From CAVWXT01 sp963759115 (GTDB lineage Bacteria; Planctomycetota; Planctomycetia; Pirellulales; Thermoguttaceae), in contig CAVWXT010000006.1 in the NCBI GenBank assembly GCA_963759115.1, positions 124,001-188,000 on the forward strand: a DNA stretch of 64,000 bases. Direction: 5' to 3'. The translations under genes and the position numbers were made by a program. Below are positions 8,918 to 18,989 of the stretch, piece after piece (the stretch's first letter is position 1; each line of letters opens with the position of its first letter). The notes under the pieces are model-generated. The model had not been told where the DNA came from. It worked only from the letters and a program-made list of their open reading frames with translations, and ran no database searches.

Positions 8918-9370
8918 ATGAAACGAAGTCTACTCGCCGCAGCGGCTATGGCTGTCGTGTTGCTCGCCGCTAATCTGCCTGCACAAGGGGCTGGTCCCAT
9001 CAAGATGGTCACCCCGGATTGGCACTACCGCTGGCACCAGGGTCGATGGTGGTACTGGATGCCCGAAAGCAGCAAATGGATGGTGTGGACCGGATCGACG
9101 TGGGTTCCTCACGAACAATTCGCGAAGTCGCCCAACGTCTCCAATGTGAGCCAGGCGCAGCCCAAGGCGGCTGGCGACGCCTATGACTCAACCGACAACC
9201 AAGCGGCAACCGCACGGCCAGCCAACTCGGGCGGTGAGATCTGCCCGCCCACGTACTCCACCTCCACCGCCACGCGCACCGCCACGACCTCAGGCGGCGG
9301 TTATTCCGGTTATGGCTGGAGTTGGGGACCGGGCACCGCGTACCGCGACGGTCCCGGGCGACGTTTCTAG
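8918..9370 (+). CDS. Small secreted Trp/Tyr-rich protein
   Basis: 150 residues; the ATG follows AAAGGAG. The N-terminus (MKRSLLAAAAMAVVLLAANLPAQGA) is a typical Sec signal peptide, cleaved at about residue 24. The mature part begins with an aromatic segment (DWHYRWHQGRWWYWMPESSKWMVW split around residues 33-57), then a Gln/Asn/Thr-rich low-complexity middle and a Gly/Tyr-rich tail (GGGYSGYGWSWGPG). I recognise no enzyme. Similar Trp-rich short exported proteins are common in planctomycetes, presumably cell-surface. Single-gene unit between tyrS and the beta-barrel pair. Confidence 0.75.
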   Translation: MKRSLLAAAAMAVVLLAANLPAQGAGPIKMVTPDWHYRWHQGRWWYWMPESSKWMVWTGSTWVPHEQFAKSPNVSNVSQAQPKAAGDAYDSTDNQAATARPANSGGEICPPTYSTSTATRTATTSGGGYSGYGWSWGPGTAYRDGPGRRF

Positions 9371-9541
9371 CGGGATCGCTACGAGTTGATCTGCAATACG
9401 CGACGGTGGTCTGTCGCTCCCCCGGACGCTCGGGGTGTGGGCAATCGCTCTTGACCCAGGGCCCGCACCCTGGTATTTAGGACGCCCTTATCGTCCACTT
9501 CTCTCGTCACGTCTCCCCTCTTGGTAGCAAAGGGGAAGGGG

Positions 9542-10874
9542 TTGAAAACCGCGCGGACTATCTGCGGCTTGGCGGCCCTATGGTGGGTTTTGGGCACGCC
9601 GCCGGCCTGGGCGCAACGGGTGCAATTTGCCACGCCGGTAACGATGCAGCCCGCCCCTGCCACTCCAGGCGCACCGGCGACAACCGTTGCGCCGCCGGGG
9701 ACTTACGCGCAGCCGCCCGCTCTGTCGCCCTATCCATCGCCGACGCCGACCCAGCCCTCCTATCCGGCGCCGGCGCTCGCCCAACCATCCTATCCAGGGC
9801 CGGTATCGCAACCAGGCGGTCCCTTTGTTGCTCCGAGCACGCCAGCCCCCTCGCCGACGTTTGCGCCGCGCCCGGTTACGGTCCTGCTCCGCCGGCGACG
9901 TTGAACGGAACGGTCCAGCCGCCACCGGCTAATTTTGACCCGTACGCCACGCCGGGCACCACGCCCAGCCCGCTGTTGCCGCAGGACCCGTACTTCCAGT
10001 GCGGACCGGGAATCAGCATGGCCGCGATGCAGAAGTTCCTCCAGCACATCGACCTGGACTACGACTGGTTCGCCGGGAACGGCAACCACGAACTGGGCAT
10101 CAACGACGTCAATCTGAGCGTCACGTTTGCCTTTCCCCTGTTCACCGACATTCAGACGCCGTTGCTGGTGACGCCGGGCTTCGCCGTGCATTACTGGTCG
10201 GGGCCGGTTTCCGTTGCCGCAGTCGGTTCCCACCGACCCGGCGCCGGCCGACATGCCGCCGCGAACCTACGACGCCTATCTCGACGCGGCGTGGAATCCC
10301 GCAGGTCACCGCCTTCTTCGGCGCCGAACTGGAGGCCCGCGTCGGCCTGTACAGCGATTTCACGACCCGTCACCACCAATAGCATCCGCTTCATGGGCAA
10401 GGGCGGAGGCGGTGATCTCTCTCTCGCCCAGTTTCAAGATCAAGGCGGGCGTGTGGTATCTCGATCGCGTCAAGATCAAGATCCTGCCCGCCGGCGGCAT
10501 CGTGTGGACGCCCAACGCCGACGTCTACTTCGACATCCTCTTCCCCAATCCGAAAGTGGCCAAGCGGCTGACCACCTGGGGCAACACCGAGTGGTGGCTG
10601 TACGCCGCGGGCGAGTACGGCGGCGGCACCTGGACGATCAAACGCAAGACCGGCTTCGCGCCGCCCGGCGGCCCTGTAGACGGATCGATCGACACCGTTC
10701 GACTACAACGACATTCGGGTCGCCGCCGGGCTGGAGTTCAAGACCTCCGCCAACTCCACGGGTACTTCGAGGTGGGCCTCTCCTGCTCGCGCGAATTGGT
10801 CTATCAGAGCGGTCTCACCCAACGCGTTCTATCCGAACAACACCGTGTTTCTCGGCGCCGGGCTGGCGTACTGA
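9542..10874 (+). pseudogene. Secreted beta-barrel-like protein, multiply frameshifted (copy A)
   Basis: A TTG at 9542 after AGGGG gives LKTARTICGLAALWWVLG..AWA, a signal peptide, then a long Pro/Ala-rich linker. The rest is recoverable only by hopping frames: shifts near 9868, 10207, 10302, 10360, 10420, 10690, 10760 and 10822. The stitched protein reads FQCGPGISMAAMQKF, LDYDWFAGNGNHELGINDVNL, PLLVTPGFAVHYW, EARVGLYSDF, FKIKAGVWYLDRVKIKILPAGG, VYFDILFPNPK, GTWTIKR and ends VFLGAGLAY, alternating amphipathic strands with a terminal aromatic residue as in outer-membrane barrels. It is paralogous to the next gene. Eight indels in 1 kb mean either a pseudogene or locally poor sequence. Confidence 0.7.
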
Positions 10875-10875
10875 G

Positions 10876-11953
<1,078 letters not shown>

Positions 11954-12005
11954 TCCAGCCGGCGTATACCACGGGTCCTATTCCCTGGGCTCTGGAGAAT
12001 TGCCG

Positions 12006-12080
12006 ATGATCGAACTTGGCATGCACACCGACAACTGGCGCACGCTTAACGTCGAGTTCCTCAAAGGTTTGCTGAAATAG
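12006..12080 (+). pseudogene. 24-codon remnant of a TIM-barrel sugar epimerase
   Basis: ATG at 12006 with a GGAGA ribosome-binding site opens MIELGMHTDNWRTL..., which looks like the first beta strand of a xylose-isomerase-like TIM barrel, but stops after 24 codons (TAG 12078-12080). The full related gene begins 82 bp downstream. It is best read as the abandoned 5' end of a duplicated gene, or a very short upstream reading frame. Confidence 0.5.
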
Positions 12081-12161
12081 GACGCGCGACGATTCTCGCC
12101 AGCGGAATGCCTTGTGGAAGCAGACAGCCTCGATCAACAACGCTTTTCATAGGAGGTCATC

Positions 12162-13013
12162 GTGCGTTATGGCATGAACTTGCTGCTGTGGCTGGACTCG
12201 CTGAACGACGACTCGCTGTTCTTGCTGGACGAAATCAAGCAGCTTGGCTTCGACGCCGTCGAACTGCCGGTATTCGAGGCCGACGTCAAGAAATTCGCGA
12301 GAGTGGGCAAACGCCTCGATGATCTGGGGTTGGCGCGAACGGGCGTGACCGTTCGCGGCGTCGACGACAACCCCATGAGCGGCGACCCGAAGGTGCGCCA
12401 ACGGGGCGTGGCCGCCAACAAGGCCGCCTTGGATTGCTGCCAGGCGGCAGGCATCGAAACGCTGGTCGGCCCGTTTCACTCGGCCCTGGGCTACTTCAGC
12501 GGCGCCGGGCCGACGAAAGACGAATGGGGCTGGGCCGTCGACAGTATGAGGGAGGTGGCCGAGTACGCCGAAAAGTGCGGGGTGACGCTGGGGCTGGAAT
12601 ATCTCAATCGGTTCGAGTGCTACTTGTTGAACACGGCGGCCGATGCTGCCCGTTTCTGCCGCAACGTGAACCATCCACGTTGCCGATTGATGTACGACAC
12701 GTTTCACTCGCACATCGAAGAGAAGAACACGCCGGCCGCGATTCGCGCGCTGAAAGGCTGCCTCGTACACGTTCACATTTCGGAGAACGATCGCAGCACG
12801 CCGGGCAGCGGGAACATCCGCTGGGGCGAAACGTTCGACACTCTCCGGGAGATCGGTTACGACAACCTGATGGTGATCGAGGCATTCGGATTGGCGCTCG
12901 AGCGACTGATCCCCGCTACGAAAATCTGGCGGCGGATGTACCAGGGCGAGCGCCAGTTGGCTGCCGACGGATTGAAGTTCATGCAGGAGGAAGTCGCCAA
13001 ACGGTGGAAGTAG
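12162..13013 (+). CDS. Sugar phosphate isomerase/epimerase (D-tagatose 3-epimerase type)
   Basis: 283 residues from a GTG at 12162 with a strong AGGAGG site. The fold is an AP-endonuclease-2/xylose-isomerase TIM barrel. The four metal ligands of ketose 3-epimerases can be placed: Glu146 (LGLEYLNRFE), Asp179 (LMYDTFH), His205 (VHVHISEND) and Glu240 (MVIEAFG). The family interconverts ketose C3 epimers (tagatose/sorbose, psicose/fructose) with Mn or Co. It is intact and apparently monocistronic. The exact sugar is unknown. The fragment at 12006-12080 hints that a second family member was once upstream. Confidence 0.88.
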   Translation: MRYGMNLLLWLDSLNDDSLFLLDEIKQLGFDAVELPVFEADVKKFARVGKRLDDLGLARTGVTVRGVDDNPMSGDPKVRQRGVAANKAALDCCQAAGIETLVGPFHSALGYFSGAGPTKDEWGWAVDSMREVAEYAEKCGVTLGLEYLNRFECYLLNTAADAARFCRNVNHPRCRLMYDTFHSHIEEKNTPAAIRALKGCLVHVHISENDRSTPGSGNIRWGETFDTLREIGYDNLMVIEAFGLALERLIPATKIWRRMYQGERQLAADGLKFMQEEVAKRWK

Positions 13014-13334
13014 AATCGGCTTCTCCGCGCGGGACGATAGGGGAGGCAGTTCCCTCGTTGTTACACAGAAGTCGTTTGGACAGAAATGACAGAGGGTTCC
13101 ATTGGGCCACTTTTCTTTAGCCCAGGCGTTTACGCCTGTGGAAAGGAAGCCAAAACAGCATTTCCCTTTTCTTCCAGCCCCCTTCAGGGGGCGCGAAGGG
13201 ATGATTCTGAGCCAATTTCCGCCAACGAACCAATCCGCGCCCCCAGAAGGGGGCTTAAAAGGAAACGGAATGATATACCTAGCAAACCCAAGCGATAGAA
13301 TCCGCCGATAGAGGGGGTTTGCCGCTTGCCAGCC
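13014..13334. other. Intergenic region with dispersed palindromes
   Basis: No gene seen. It holds the left copy of the 34-bp CAGGCGTTTACGCCTG repeat (13110-13143) and an imperfect palindrome at about 13178-13258 whose arms read AGCCCCCTTCAGGGGGCGCG and CGCGCCCCCAGAAGGGGGCT. Confidence 0.6.
13110..13143 (+). repeat. 34-bp CAGGCGTTTACGCCTG repeat, left copy
   Basis: CTTTTCTTTAGCCCAGGCGT continuing to 13143, itself centred on the palindrome CAGGCGTTTACGCCTG. An inverted copy with one mismatch is at 17947-17980. The two bracket the HipA/IS1595/ISL3 block. Confidence 0.8.
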
Positions 13335-13466
13335 TCACTTCTTGCGGGGCTTCTTCTTCGGTCGGGCTAGCTTCTTCGGCTTCACCGCCAGCAATCCCTC
13401 GACTGCCTTCTCAAAGGACAAAGGAAGGTGGAGCGGTGGCGACCGCCTTGTCGATTTCGCGTCCAT
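13335..13466 (-). CDS. Small Lys-rich C-terminal protein (43 aa)
   Basis: ATG at 13466 with GGAG about ten bases upstream, stop TGA at 13337-13335. The peptide is 43 residues: a variable N-terminus, then SFEKAVEGLLAVKPKK and a basic tail ARPKKKPRKK. The pattern FEKAVxGLLxVKPxxK followed by a Lys/Pro tail is seen in many short planctomycete genes of unknown role. The first 15 residues look less typical, so a small frameshift near 13420 is possible. It marks the left junction of the foreign block. Confidence 0.45.
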   Translation of the reverse strand: MDAKSTRRSPPLHLPLSFEKAVEGLLAVKPKKLARPKKKPRKK

Positions 13467-13561
13467 TTTGATCTTGCTCCGTTAGGCAAGACTTGGTACT
13501 TATTGGCGCATACGCATACTACCCTACTGGGGGGGTTGCGCTTTTTGGGATCATCCCCATA

Positions 13562-14317
13562 ATGAATACCATCCGCTACAAGATCTGGCAATGGGGAGAA
13601 TTAACCAATCAGGGTTCCAACGTTCAGTACAACGTTGGGATCGCCACTAAGGCAAAGCGAAGCAACGTCAATCCGTTTGCAATTTCCAATGAACTAATCT
13701 GCTTACGTCTCGGCTTGGCGATGTCTCTGCCAGTTCCGTTGGGAGTGATCCTCGATAAGGATGGTCAGCAATACTATGCGTCACTTCACGTCGCCGTAGC
13801 CCCGGAGGGACTGCCGCCCGCCACCGAGGAAGATTTGGACGCAATCGCTGCAAATGAACGGTTGGCGTGCGGCATTGTGATGTTCGACAGTTGGGTGCTG
13901 AATGAAGATCGCTGTACAAAGAACATCAGCTACATTGATGAAACCGAGCAGACGTTTATCTTTGATCACGAGAAAGCCTTATTTGACAAGTCGGGACGCG
14001 CTTACCTTGAGGGCCACGCAAGAGACATCTGCATTGGAGATCATTGCCTAGCAGATAGAATCGTTTCGTTGTGGAGTTTCCCCGACTGGCACGCAAGGAT
14101 GATGAGCATTCCAGAATCCTATATTTACGACAGCGTGCAACTGGCATCTGGTGTCGGACTTCCCGAATGTGAAAGCGAGTTTAGCGCCAATTACCTCTTG
14201 GAACGACGCGAGCGATTGCCGCATATTTTTTTAGCGCAACGAGCGGTTGTGTTTCCAAACCTTGCTGAAGGTCTGCTGGACCCACTGACGGGCCTCCCCA
14301 TCGAATATCAAATATAG
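13562..14317 (+). CDS. HipA-like kinase
   Basis: 251 residues from the ATG at 13562. The C-terminal half carries a HipA/PI3K-like catalytic loop: FDSWVLNEDRCTKNISY, with Asp116 and Asn121 in the place of the catalytic Asp and metal-binding Asn, then TFIFDHEKALF with Asp135 as the DFG-like aspartate. An NELICLRLGLAMSLPVPLGVI helix-strand precedes it, as in HipA-like proteins that lack the HipA N-terminal subdomain. A DUF3037-type gene follows 10 bp downstream, the usual partner of this short HipA class. Classical HipA phosphorylates GltX and causes dormancy; the target of this class is unknown. Base composition is clearly more AT-rich than the flanking genes, which suggests transfer. Confidence 0.75.
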   Translation: MNTIRYKIWQWGELTNQGSNVQYNVGIATKAKRSNVNPFAISNELICLRLGLAMSLPVPLGVILDKDGQQYYASLHVAVAPEGLPPATEEDLDAIAANERLACGIVMFDSWVLNEDRCTKNISYIDETEQTFIFDHEKALFDKSGRAYLEGHARDICIGDHCLADRIVSLWSFPDWHARMMSIPESYIYDSVQLASGVGLPECESEFSANYLLERRERLPHIFLAQRAVVFPNLAEGLLDPLTGLPIEYQI

Positions 14318-14327
14318 GAATCGTATC

Positions 14328-15208
14328 ATGCCACCATCTGCGGAATACTTGATCACACAATATCTCCGCAATCCTGTGCGACGTGAACCCAGAAATGTCG
14401 GGATCATCGTAATTCTGGGTGACTCACGATCAGCCAGGTTTTCGGGAGAGGTGTCGGATACGGGGGAGATTGATGGACGATCGACAAAATGGGTTGCACA
14501 CCCTAGCGTATATCGCAAGTGGGTAAAGTATTGGCGCGAACAGTTGAGAAAAGACGGCGATGGTCTCGCTGAACGATTGGCCCAAACGAATGGCGGAAAT
14601 TATGACGTTATTCGCGGAGGGTTTGTAACTGATTACGGCAACGACTCCCCGCAGATGATTTGCGAGAATCTGTTTGTTCGCCTAGTGGAAACCGATGAGA
14701 CTGCGCCAGTCAGTGTCGGTCGCGCCAGTCTGACCTAGACACTTCGTCCCGCGCATTTAAGGCGCAAGTTGCAACGACCTTTAGGCAACTCGGAATCATG
14801 CACGGCCACCAACTTCCTACAGTGCGGCATCCGATTTTGCATAATGTGCCCGTGGCGGGTACAAGAATGAATCACACTCCGCAGTTTTGCCAGTATAACG
14901 GACATCTATGTGTTATGGAATCGCTCAATTTCTCGACATCTAGAAGGCTGCCAATCAAACATCACGCTGGGTACATGGCCAAGATGTTTGATGATATCGC
15001 CAACAACAATAGTGCCGCAGAACGTGTCGCAATGATACACGTTTCCCGCGAAGACATGGAAGATAGGACAGTGAAGTATTCACGGGACTTGCTCTCTGAC
15101 AGTGCCAGACTCGTCAACTGGTTGGACCTAGAAGAGCGTGATGTGTTTTTGACGGATCGTCAACGTATGGCACTTAACGACGGTCCTACAACAGGATTGC
15201 TGAAATAA
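14328..15208 (+). CDS. DUF3037-like partner of HipA-like kinase (frameshifted)
   Basis: The first 136 residues (AEYLITQYLRNPVRREPRNVGIIVI, STKWVAHPSVYRKWVKYWR, GGNYDVIRGGFVTDYG) match the opening of DUF3037-type proteins. The frame stops at 14736, but the next frame continues the family layout: FKAQVATTFRQLGI, LPTVRHPILHNVPVAG, NHTPQFCQYNGHLCVMESLNF, and a C-terminus SARLVNWLDLEERDVFLTD. One indel close to 14725-14740 would restore a protein of about 293 residues. The gene is 10 bp behind the HipA-like kinase and they are surely co-transcribed. It may supply a substrate-binding or neutralising partner to the kinase; no experimental role is known to me. Confidence 0.65.
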
Positions 15209-15209
15209 G

Positions 15210-16176
15210 TCATCCGTACATCAGCCGCCGACCCTCCGCGCCTTTGATGGCGGCAACCATCCGCTCCCCATCGCTTACCTTCCGCTCTGTCCAGCGGAAT
15301 CCGAACTCGTTGCAATAGCGGTGAAGATGCTGCTTGGACAACTGATGGAATGTCCCGTAGTGGCCGCGCTTCAGAAGTGCAAAGAAGCTCTCGGCCGTAT
15401 TCGTGTTGACCGATAGACCATCGGACGTGAATCGTGCGTATGTCCCCGCGCTGTGCGTGATAATCTCGTGTCGGCCGACCTGGGAATCGAGCCCCCTGTA
15501 ACCCGCAAAGTCATCGGTCATTACGATGGCATCTTTTGCAACGTGAACGGCAATCTGCCCCTTGAGCGACTTGGCGCTAACTGTGTCGATTGGCATTGCC
15601 CGCGCTGATCCGTCGCGCTCGACTAACACCATGACGGGCTTCTTTGTAGTACCGCGGCCTCGGGGTGCGGGCTTGCCGGAATGCGGACGCGGCTTACCAC
15701 CGACGTAGGTTTCATCAACCTCTACCGTCCCCTGGAGCATTCCGGCCATTGGCTCTTGCTTCATTGCTTCCCGGATTCGATGATTAAGAAACCACGCCGA
15801 CTTCTGAGTGATTCCCAACTCGCGGGCCATTTGGTGGCTGCTGATGCCCTTCTTGCTACTGGTCATCAGATGGATCGCCATGAGCCACTTTGACAGCGGA
15901 ATCTTGCTCTCCTCAAAGATCGTGCCGATCCGCACGGTGAATTGCTCTCGGCACGACTTGCATTTGTAGACGCCTGGCCGGACGGGGCTCTTGCTGTCGG
16001 GCTTGGCCGTCAGCTTGTAGATGTCGGTGCATCCGCAGTGCGGCACATACCGGGCCGTTGGGCCACCGTTTGGATTCCAGAAACGACCGGGCCTTTTCTT
16101 CGTCCTGAAAGAGCGGCAGAAGAGTGGCAAGGTTTAGGTCCGCGTCGGTGCCAGTCGGGGGGTTCTTTCTGGGCAT
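15210..16176 (-). mobile_element. IS1595-family transposase (frameshifted)
   Basis: The start ATG at 16176 gives RKNPPTGTDADLNLATLLPLFQD and an N-terminal Zn-ribbon whose first CxxC (VCPHCG) spans a single-base insertion near 16046; the second half (YKCKSCREQF) and the ISXO2-like DDE/N catalytic domain follow in the other frame: GTVEVDETYVGGK, AIVMTDDFAGY, NTNTAESFFALLKRGHYGTFHQ. This is the IS1595 layout (Zn-binding plus DDE/N domains, about 320 residues). The stop is 2 bp from the stop of the DUF3037-like gene. I could not find convincing terminal inverted repeats, so boundaries of the element are unknown and it may be immobile. Confidence 0.85.
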
Positions 16177-16255
16177 GGCTGATTTCCTTTCTCTGCCCTA
16201 ATTTTACCGCGCGGCCGTGGGTTTGTCAAGTATATTATTCCGAAAGGAAAAATAT

Positions 16256-17922
16256 GGCTCTTCCGGTTCTGGGTGCGAACGCCGCACAAACCCGAGGCTC
16301 AACAATAGCGGCCGTTATACTACGCGCGACGGTTGCTTGAACGCCCCAGGCACGTAATTCTCGCCATATTAGCCCCCCCCACAAGAATATAGTGCAACAG
16401 GGATTGCGAGCGTAAGTGCTTGTCCGGGAACATGTTCCGCCGCCGCCTCCCTGCGGGCGCCGATTTCGCGAGTTGGGAAGGTTGCTGTTGGCCCGAGGTC
16501 GCCCGCGGCGTTACCTTGCTCAAGCGGCGGCGGTCGGACCAACGCGGTTGTTGCCTTCGCCCCGTCGCAGAAGACACCGCCAACCAAGGAGGCCACGGAT
16601 GGCTCAGGTCGAGGTCAAAGTGAAGTTGGATTTGCCGCCGGGTGTGGAACTGTTGGGATACGGCGCTCGCGCGACGGGCACGGCTTCGAGGTCAAGTTCC
16701 CCCTGCCCGACTCTTGCCGTTGTGAGCAGTGCGGCCACGAAGAGCCGTCCACCTACGAGTACCAGAACACCGTCTATGTGGTCCGCGACCTGGACCTGTG
16801 GGGTCAGCCGAGCTTCCTGATCTTCCAGCCTTGCTTCCATCGTTGCTCGCGCTGTGGGCATCGCCAGGAGCATTTCGCCCCCTTCAAGCGGAAGAAGGTG
16901 CTGTACACGTACCGCTTCGAGGAATACGTGCTGCGGATGCTCATCGGCAGCAACGAAGAAGAGGTGGCCGCGCGGCTGGGCATCTCGGCGGAGACCGTGG
17001 AACTGATCGTCGAGAACCAGTTGAAGGACAACAAGCGGATCGACCCGGCACGGGTCATCAAGCACGTGGGCATGGACGAAATCAGCCTCAAGAAGCGGCA
17101 CAAGTTGTACGTGACGGTGATGACGGACTTGACCGACCCGGAGTCGCCGAAGGTGCTGGCGGTGGCCCGCGGGCGCGACACGGCAGCGGCCCTCGAATGC
17201 CTGGGGAAATTGACGCCCGAGCAGCGCGCCGCGGTGGAAACGCACCGCGTGGACATGGGGAAGGTCTACGGCCCGGTCTGCAACGAGCAACTTCGCAACA
17301 GCCGGTTGGTGGTGGACCGGTTCCACGTGGCCAAGCAGTTCAACGAGGTGGTGGATGAGTTGCGAAAAAAAAAGCACGCGGAAGCACAAGGCCCAGTTGT
17401 CCAAAGCCGAGCAGAAACGGTTCCGCTCGCTGATGTGGGAGTTCCGCCGCGACCCGAAGGATCTGAAGCCCGAGGAACGCGAGTCGCTGGATCGGCTGTT
17501 CGTCGAGTTGCCTGTGTTGAAGGACGTGTATGACGTGCGCGTGCGGTTCAAGGAGATCTTCGACACCGCGCCGGATCGCGCCACAGCGGAACAGCAGTTG
17601 GCCGAACTCCGCGCGCGGACCGAAGCGCTGGGGCTGGACTTCGCCAAGTTCTGGACAACCTACGACAACTGGAAGACGGGCATCCTGAACTACTTCGACG
17701 GGCGGTACACCAGCGCGGCGGTTGAAGGTATCAACAACAAGGCCCGCGTCATCACCAAACGCTGCTACGGCGTGAAGTCAGCCGACACGCTCTGGAACCG
17801 GCTGCTCCTGGACTTGAACCGGGCGTCGGAAGCCGCCGGGCGGACCATCGCCGAGCTACGCGAGATCGTCCGTGGCCTGAAGGCTGAATTTCTCGCGTTC
17901 TGCACCTAAAACCGGAAGAGCC
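16256..17922 (+). mobile_element. Complete ISL3-family insertion sequence
   Basis: 1,667 bp. The left end (GGCTCTTCCGGTTCTGGGTG) and the inverted right end (GGCTCTTCCGGTTTTAGGTG) are imperfect terminal repeats of about 26 bp beginning with GGCTCTTCC as in ISL3 elements. The 8-bp AT-rich target duplication AAAAATAT is intact on both sides (16248-16255 and 17923-17930), so the insertion is recent. It landed just upstream of the IS1595 gene. The first 340 bp carry no gene. Confidence 0.93.
16599..17909 (+). CDS. ISL3 transposase (two frameshifts)
   Basis: ATG at 16599 after AAGGAGG. The protein starts VEVKVKLDLPPGVELLGY, shifts frame near 16670, and continues FEVKFPLPDSCRCEQCGH, the N-terminal Zn-binding region with CSRCGHRQE. 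The DDE core follows: HVGMDEISLKKRHKLYVTV (first Asp), LVVDRFHVAKQFN (second Asp) and, after a second shift at an A9 run (17365-17373), SAAVEGINNKARVITKRCYG (Glu). Skipping one A of the A9 run restores the frame (DELRKK to STRKHKAQ). A9 is a classical slippage tract, but the other break at 16670 has no slippery motif, so natural decay or sequence error is possible. Restored length is about 437 residues, normal for ISL3. Confidence 0.85.
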
Positions 17923-17946
17923 AAAAATATCAACGATGGTCTCTTG

Positions 17947-17980
17947 TTCCACAGGCGTAAACGCCTGGGCTAGAGAAAAG
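17947..17980 (-). repeat. 34-bp CAGGCGTTTACGCCTG repeat, right copy
   Basis: Inverted copy of 13110-13143 with one mismatch (33 of 34). It follows the right target duplication of the ISL3 element by 16 bp. Confidence 0.8.
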
Positions 17981-18204
17981 ACACAGAATGGAAAAACCCG
18001 CTCGGTATATCTATCCGCCAACTTGTGTGCAACAACGAGGGCAGTTCCCACGGCGATCGCTGGTCCATTGTCCAACGGCCGTCCGGTTCACATGGGCGGC
18101 TGTTCTCTTCCCACTCTGGGTGGTGGTGACGTTGACAGGACCGGCCGGCGGTCTTACGATGCTTGGTATACGTTGCGATCCTGCCATCGAGAAAGACGCC
18201 GCCC

Positions 18205-18528
18205 ATGCCGCTATTCGAAGTTGAAACTGCCTCACATATCATCATTACCTGGGCCGAAGACGAGCCGGCCGCCACGGACGTCGTGCGTGACAGCTATCCG
18301 CAGGAGCCGCCCATTCGCATCACCCGGCGGCCCCGCGACACGTGGGTGATCTCCAAATCGGCCCTGGGCATTTCCGGTCCGAGCGACCCCTGCTTCACCG
18401 CCCGCGACTGCCTTGCCAAGGCGGCTGGCGACAAGCTGCACGCGATCCGCCTCTACATGCAGCACACTGGCTCGGACCTCGAACGCTCGCGGAAGGCGAT
18501 CGAGTCGAACATGGTGATGGGCTGGTAG
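18205..18528 (+). CDS. Small conserved-looking hypothetical protein
   Basis: 107 residues from the ATG at 18205. The sequence MPLFEVETASHIIITWAEDE..A, WVISKSALGI, FTARDCLAKAAGDKLHAIRLYMQHTGSDLERSR shows a compact alpha/beta protein without signal peptide or membrane segment. Codon use matches the high-GC core genes. I do not recognise the family. It is a single gene between the mobile block and the kinase operon. Confidence 0.6.
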   Translation: MPLFEVETASHIIITWAEDEPAATDVVRDSYPQEPPIRITRRPRDTWVISKSALGISGPSDPCFTARDCLAKAAGDKLHAIRLYMQHTGSDLERSRKAIESNMVMGW

Positions 18529-18989
18529 CAGCCAACGAGCCAGCAGCCAGCGAAGCTGATCGTCCGCAGGTCTTCCCAGTTCGGAGCCCCCACTAAAGAC
18601 GGGGAATGCCGAGTTGTGATCGCCGATGCATGCGCGCATGATTGCAACCATCGCCGTTTTCTGGTACATTGACTCTAGCACTAATGGCGGTGATATTGTC
18701 TCTGGATTGGGGGCGAGTCCGACGGCTTGTCAGGATTCTTGCAGAGACTCTGTGGGGACCTCTGCCTTGCGCAGCAACATCACCCCGCCTGCGGGAACGA
18801 TGCTCTTGGATGACAGCATCACTTTGCGAAGTTTCGCGCGGAGGTGACGCAACTTCAACGTGGGTCCGGACGCCCGGGAGAGGCACAAGGTCCGGCTTGC
18901 CGACCGGTGCGGCGTTTTGGCGCCGACGAGGCCGGCAAGGCCGGTGTGGTACGCATCTACCAATAGCGAGACGGGTGAGGATCCAAGCT
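18529..18989. other. Intergenic region upstream of the histidine kinase
   Basis: No convincing gene. Open frames here are short or continue the kinase frame without family features. The promoter of the kinase operon should lie here; no consensus promoter could be picked with confidence. Confidence 0.4.

Noticed and set aside
13482..13488. GTTAGGC core as a second integron-type site
   Set aside because: No paired arms around it, unlike the site at 29195-29254; the heptamer also occurs near 25158 without structure.
15210..16255. HipA and DUF3037-like genes as passengers of the IS1595 element
   Set aside because: Attractive because the stop codons are 2 bp apart, but I could not find matching inverted repeats left of the HipA gene and right of the transposase.
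17988..18224. 78-residue open frame with one hydrophobic segment
   Set aside because: Overlaps the start of the better supported 18205-18528 gene, begins within the REP-like repeat surroundings and shows no family features.
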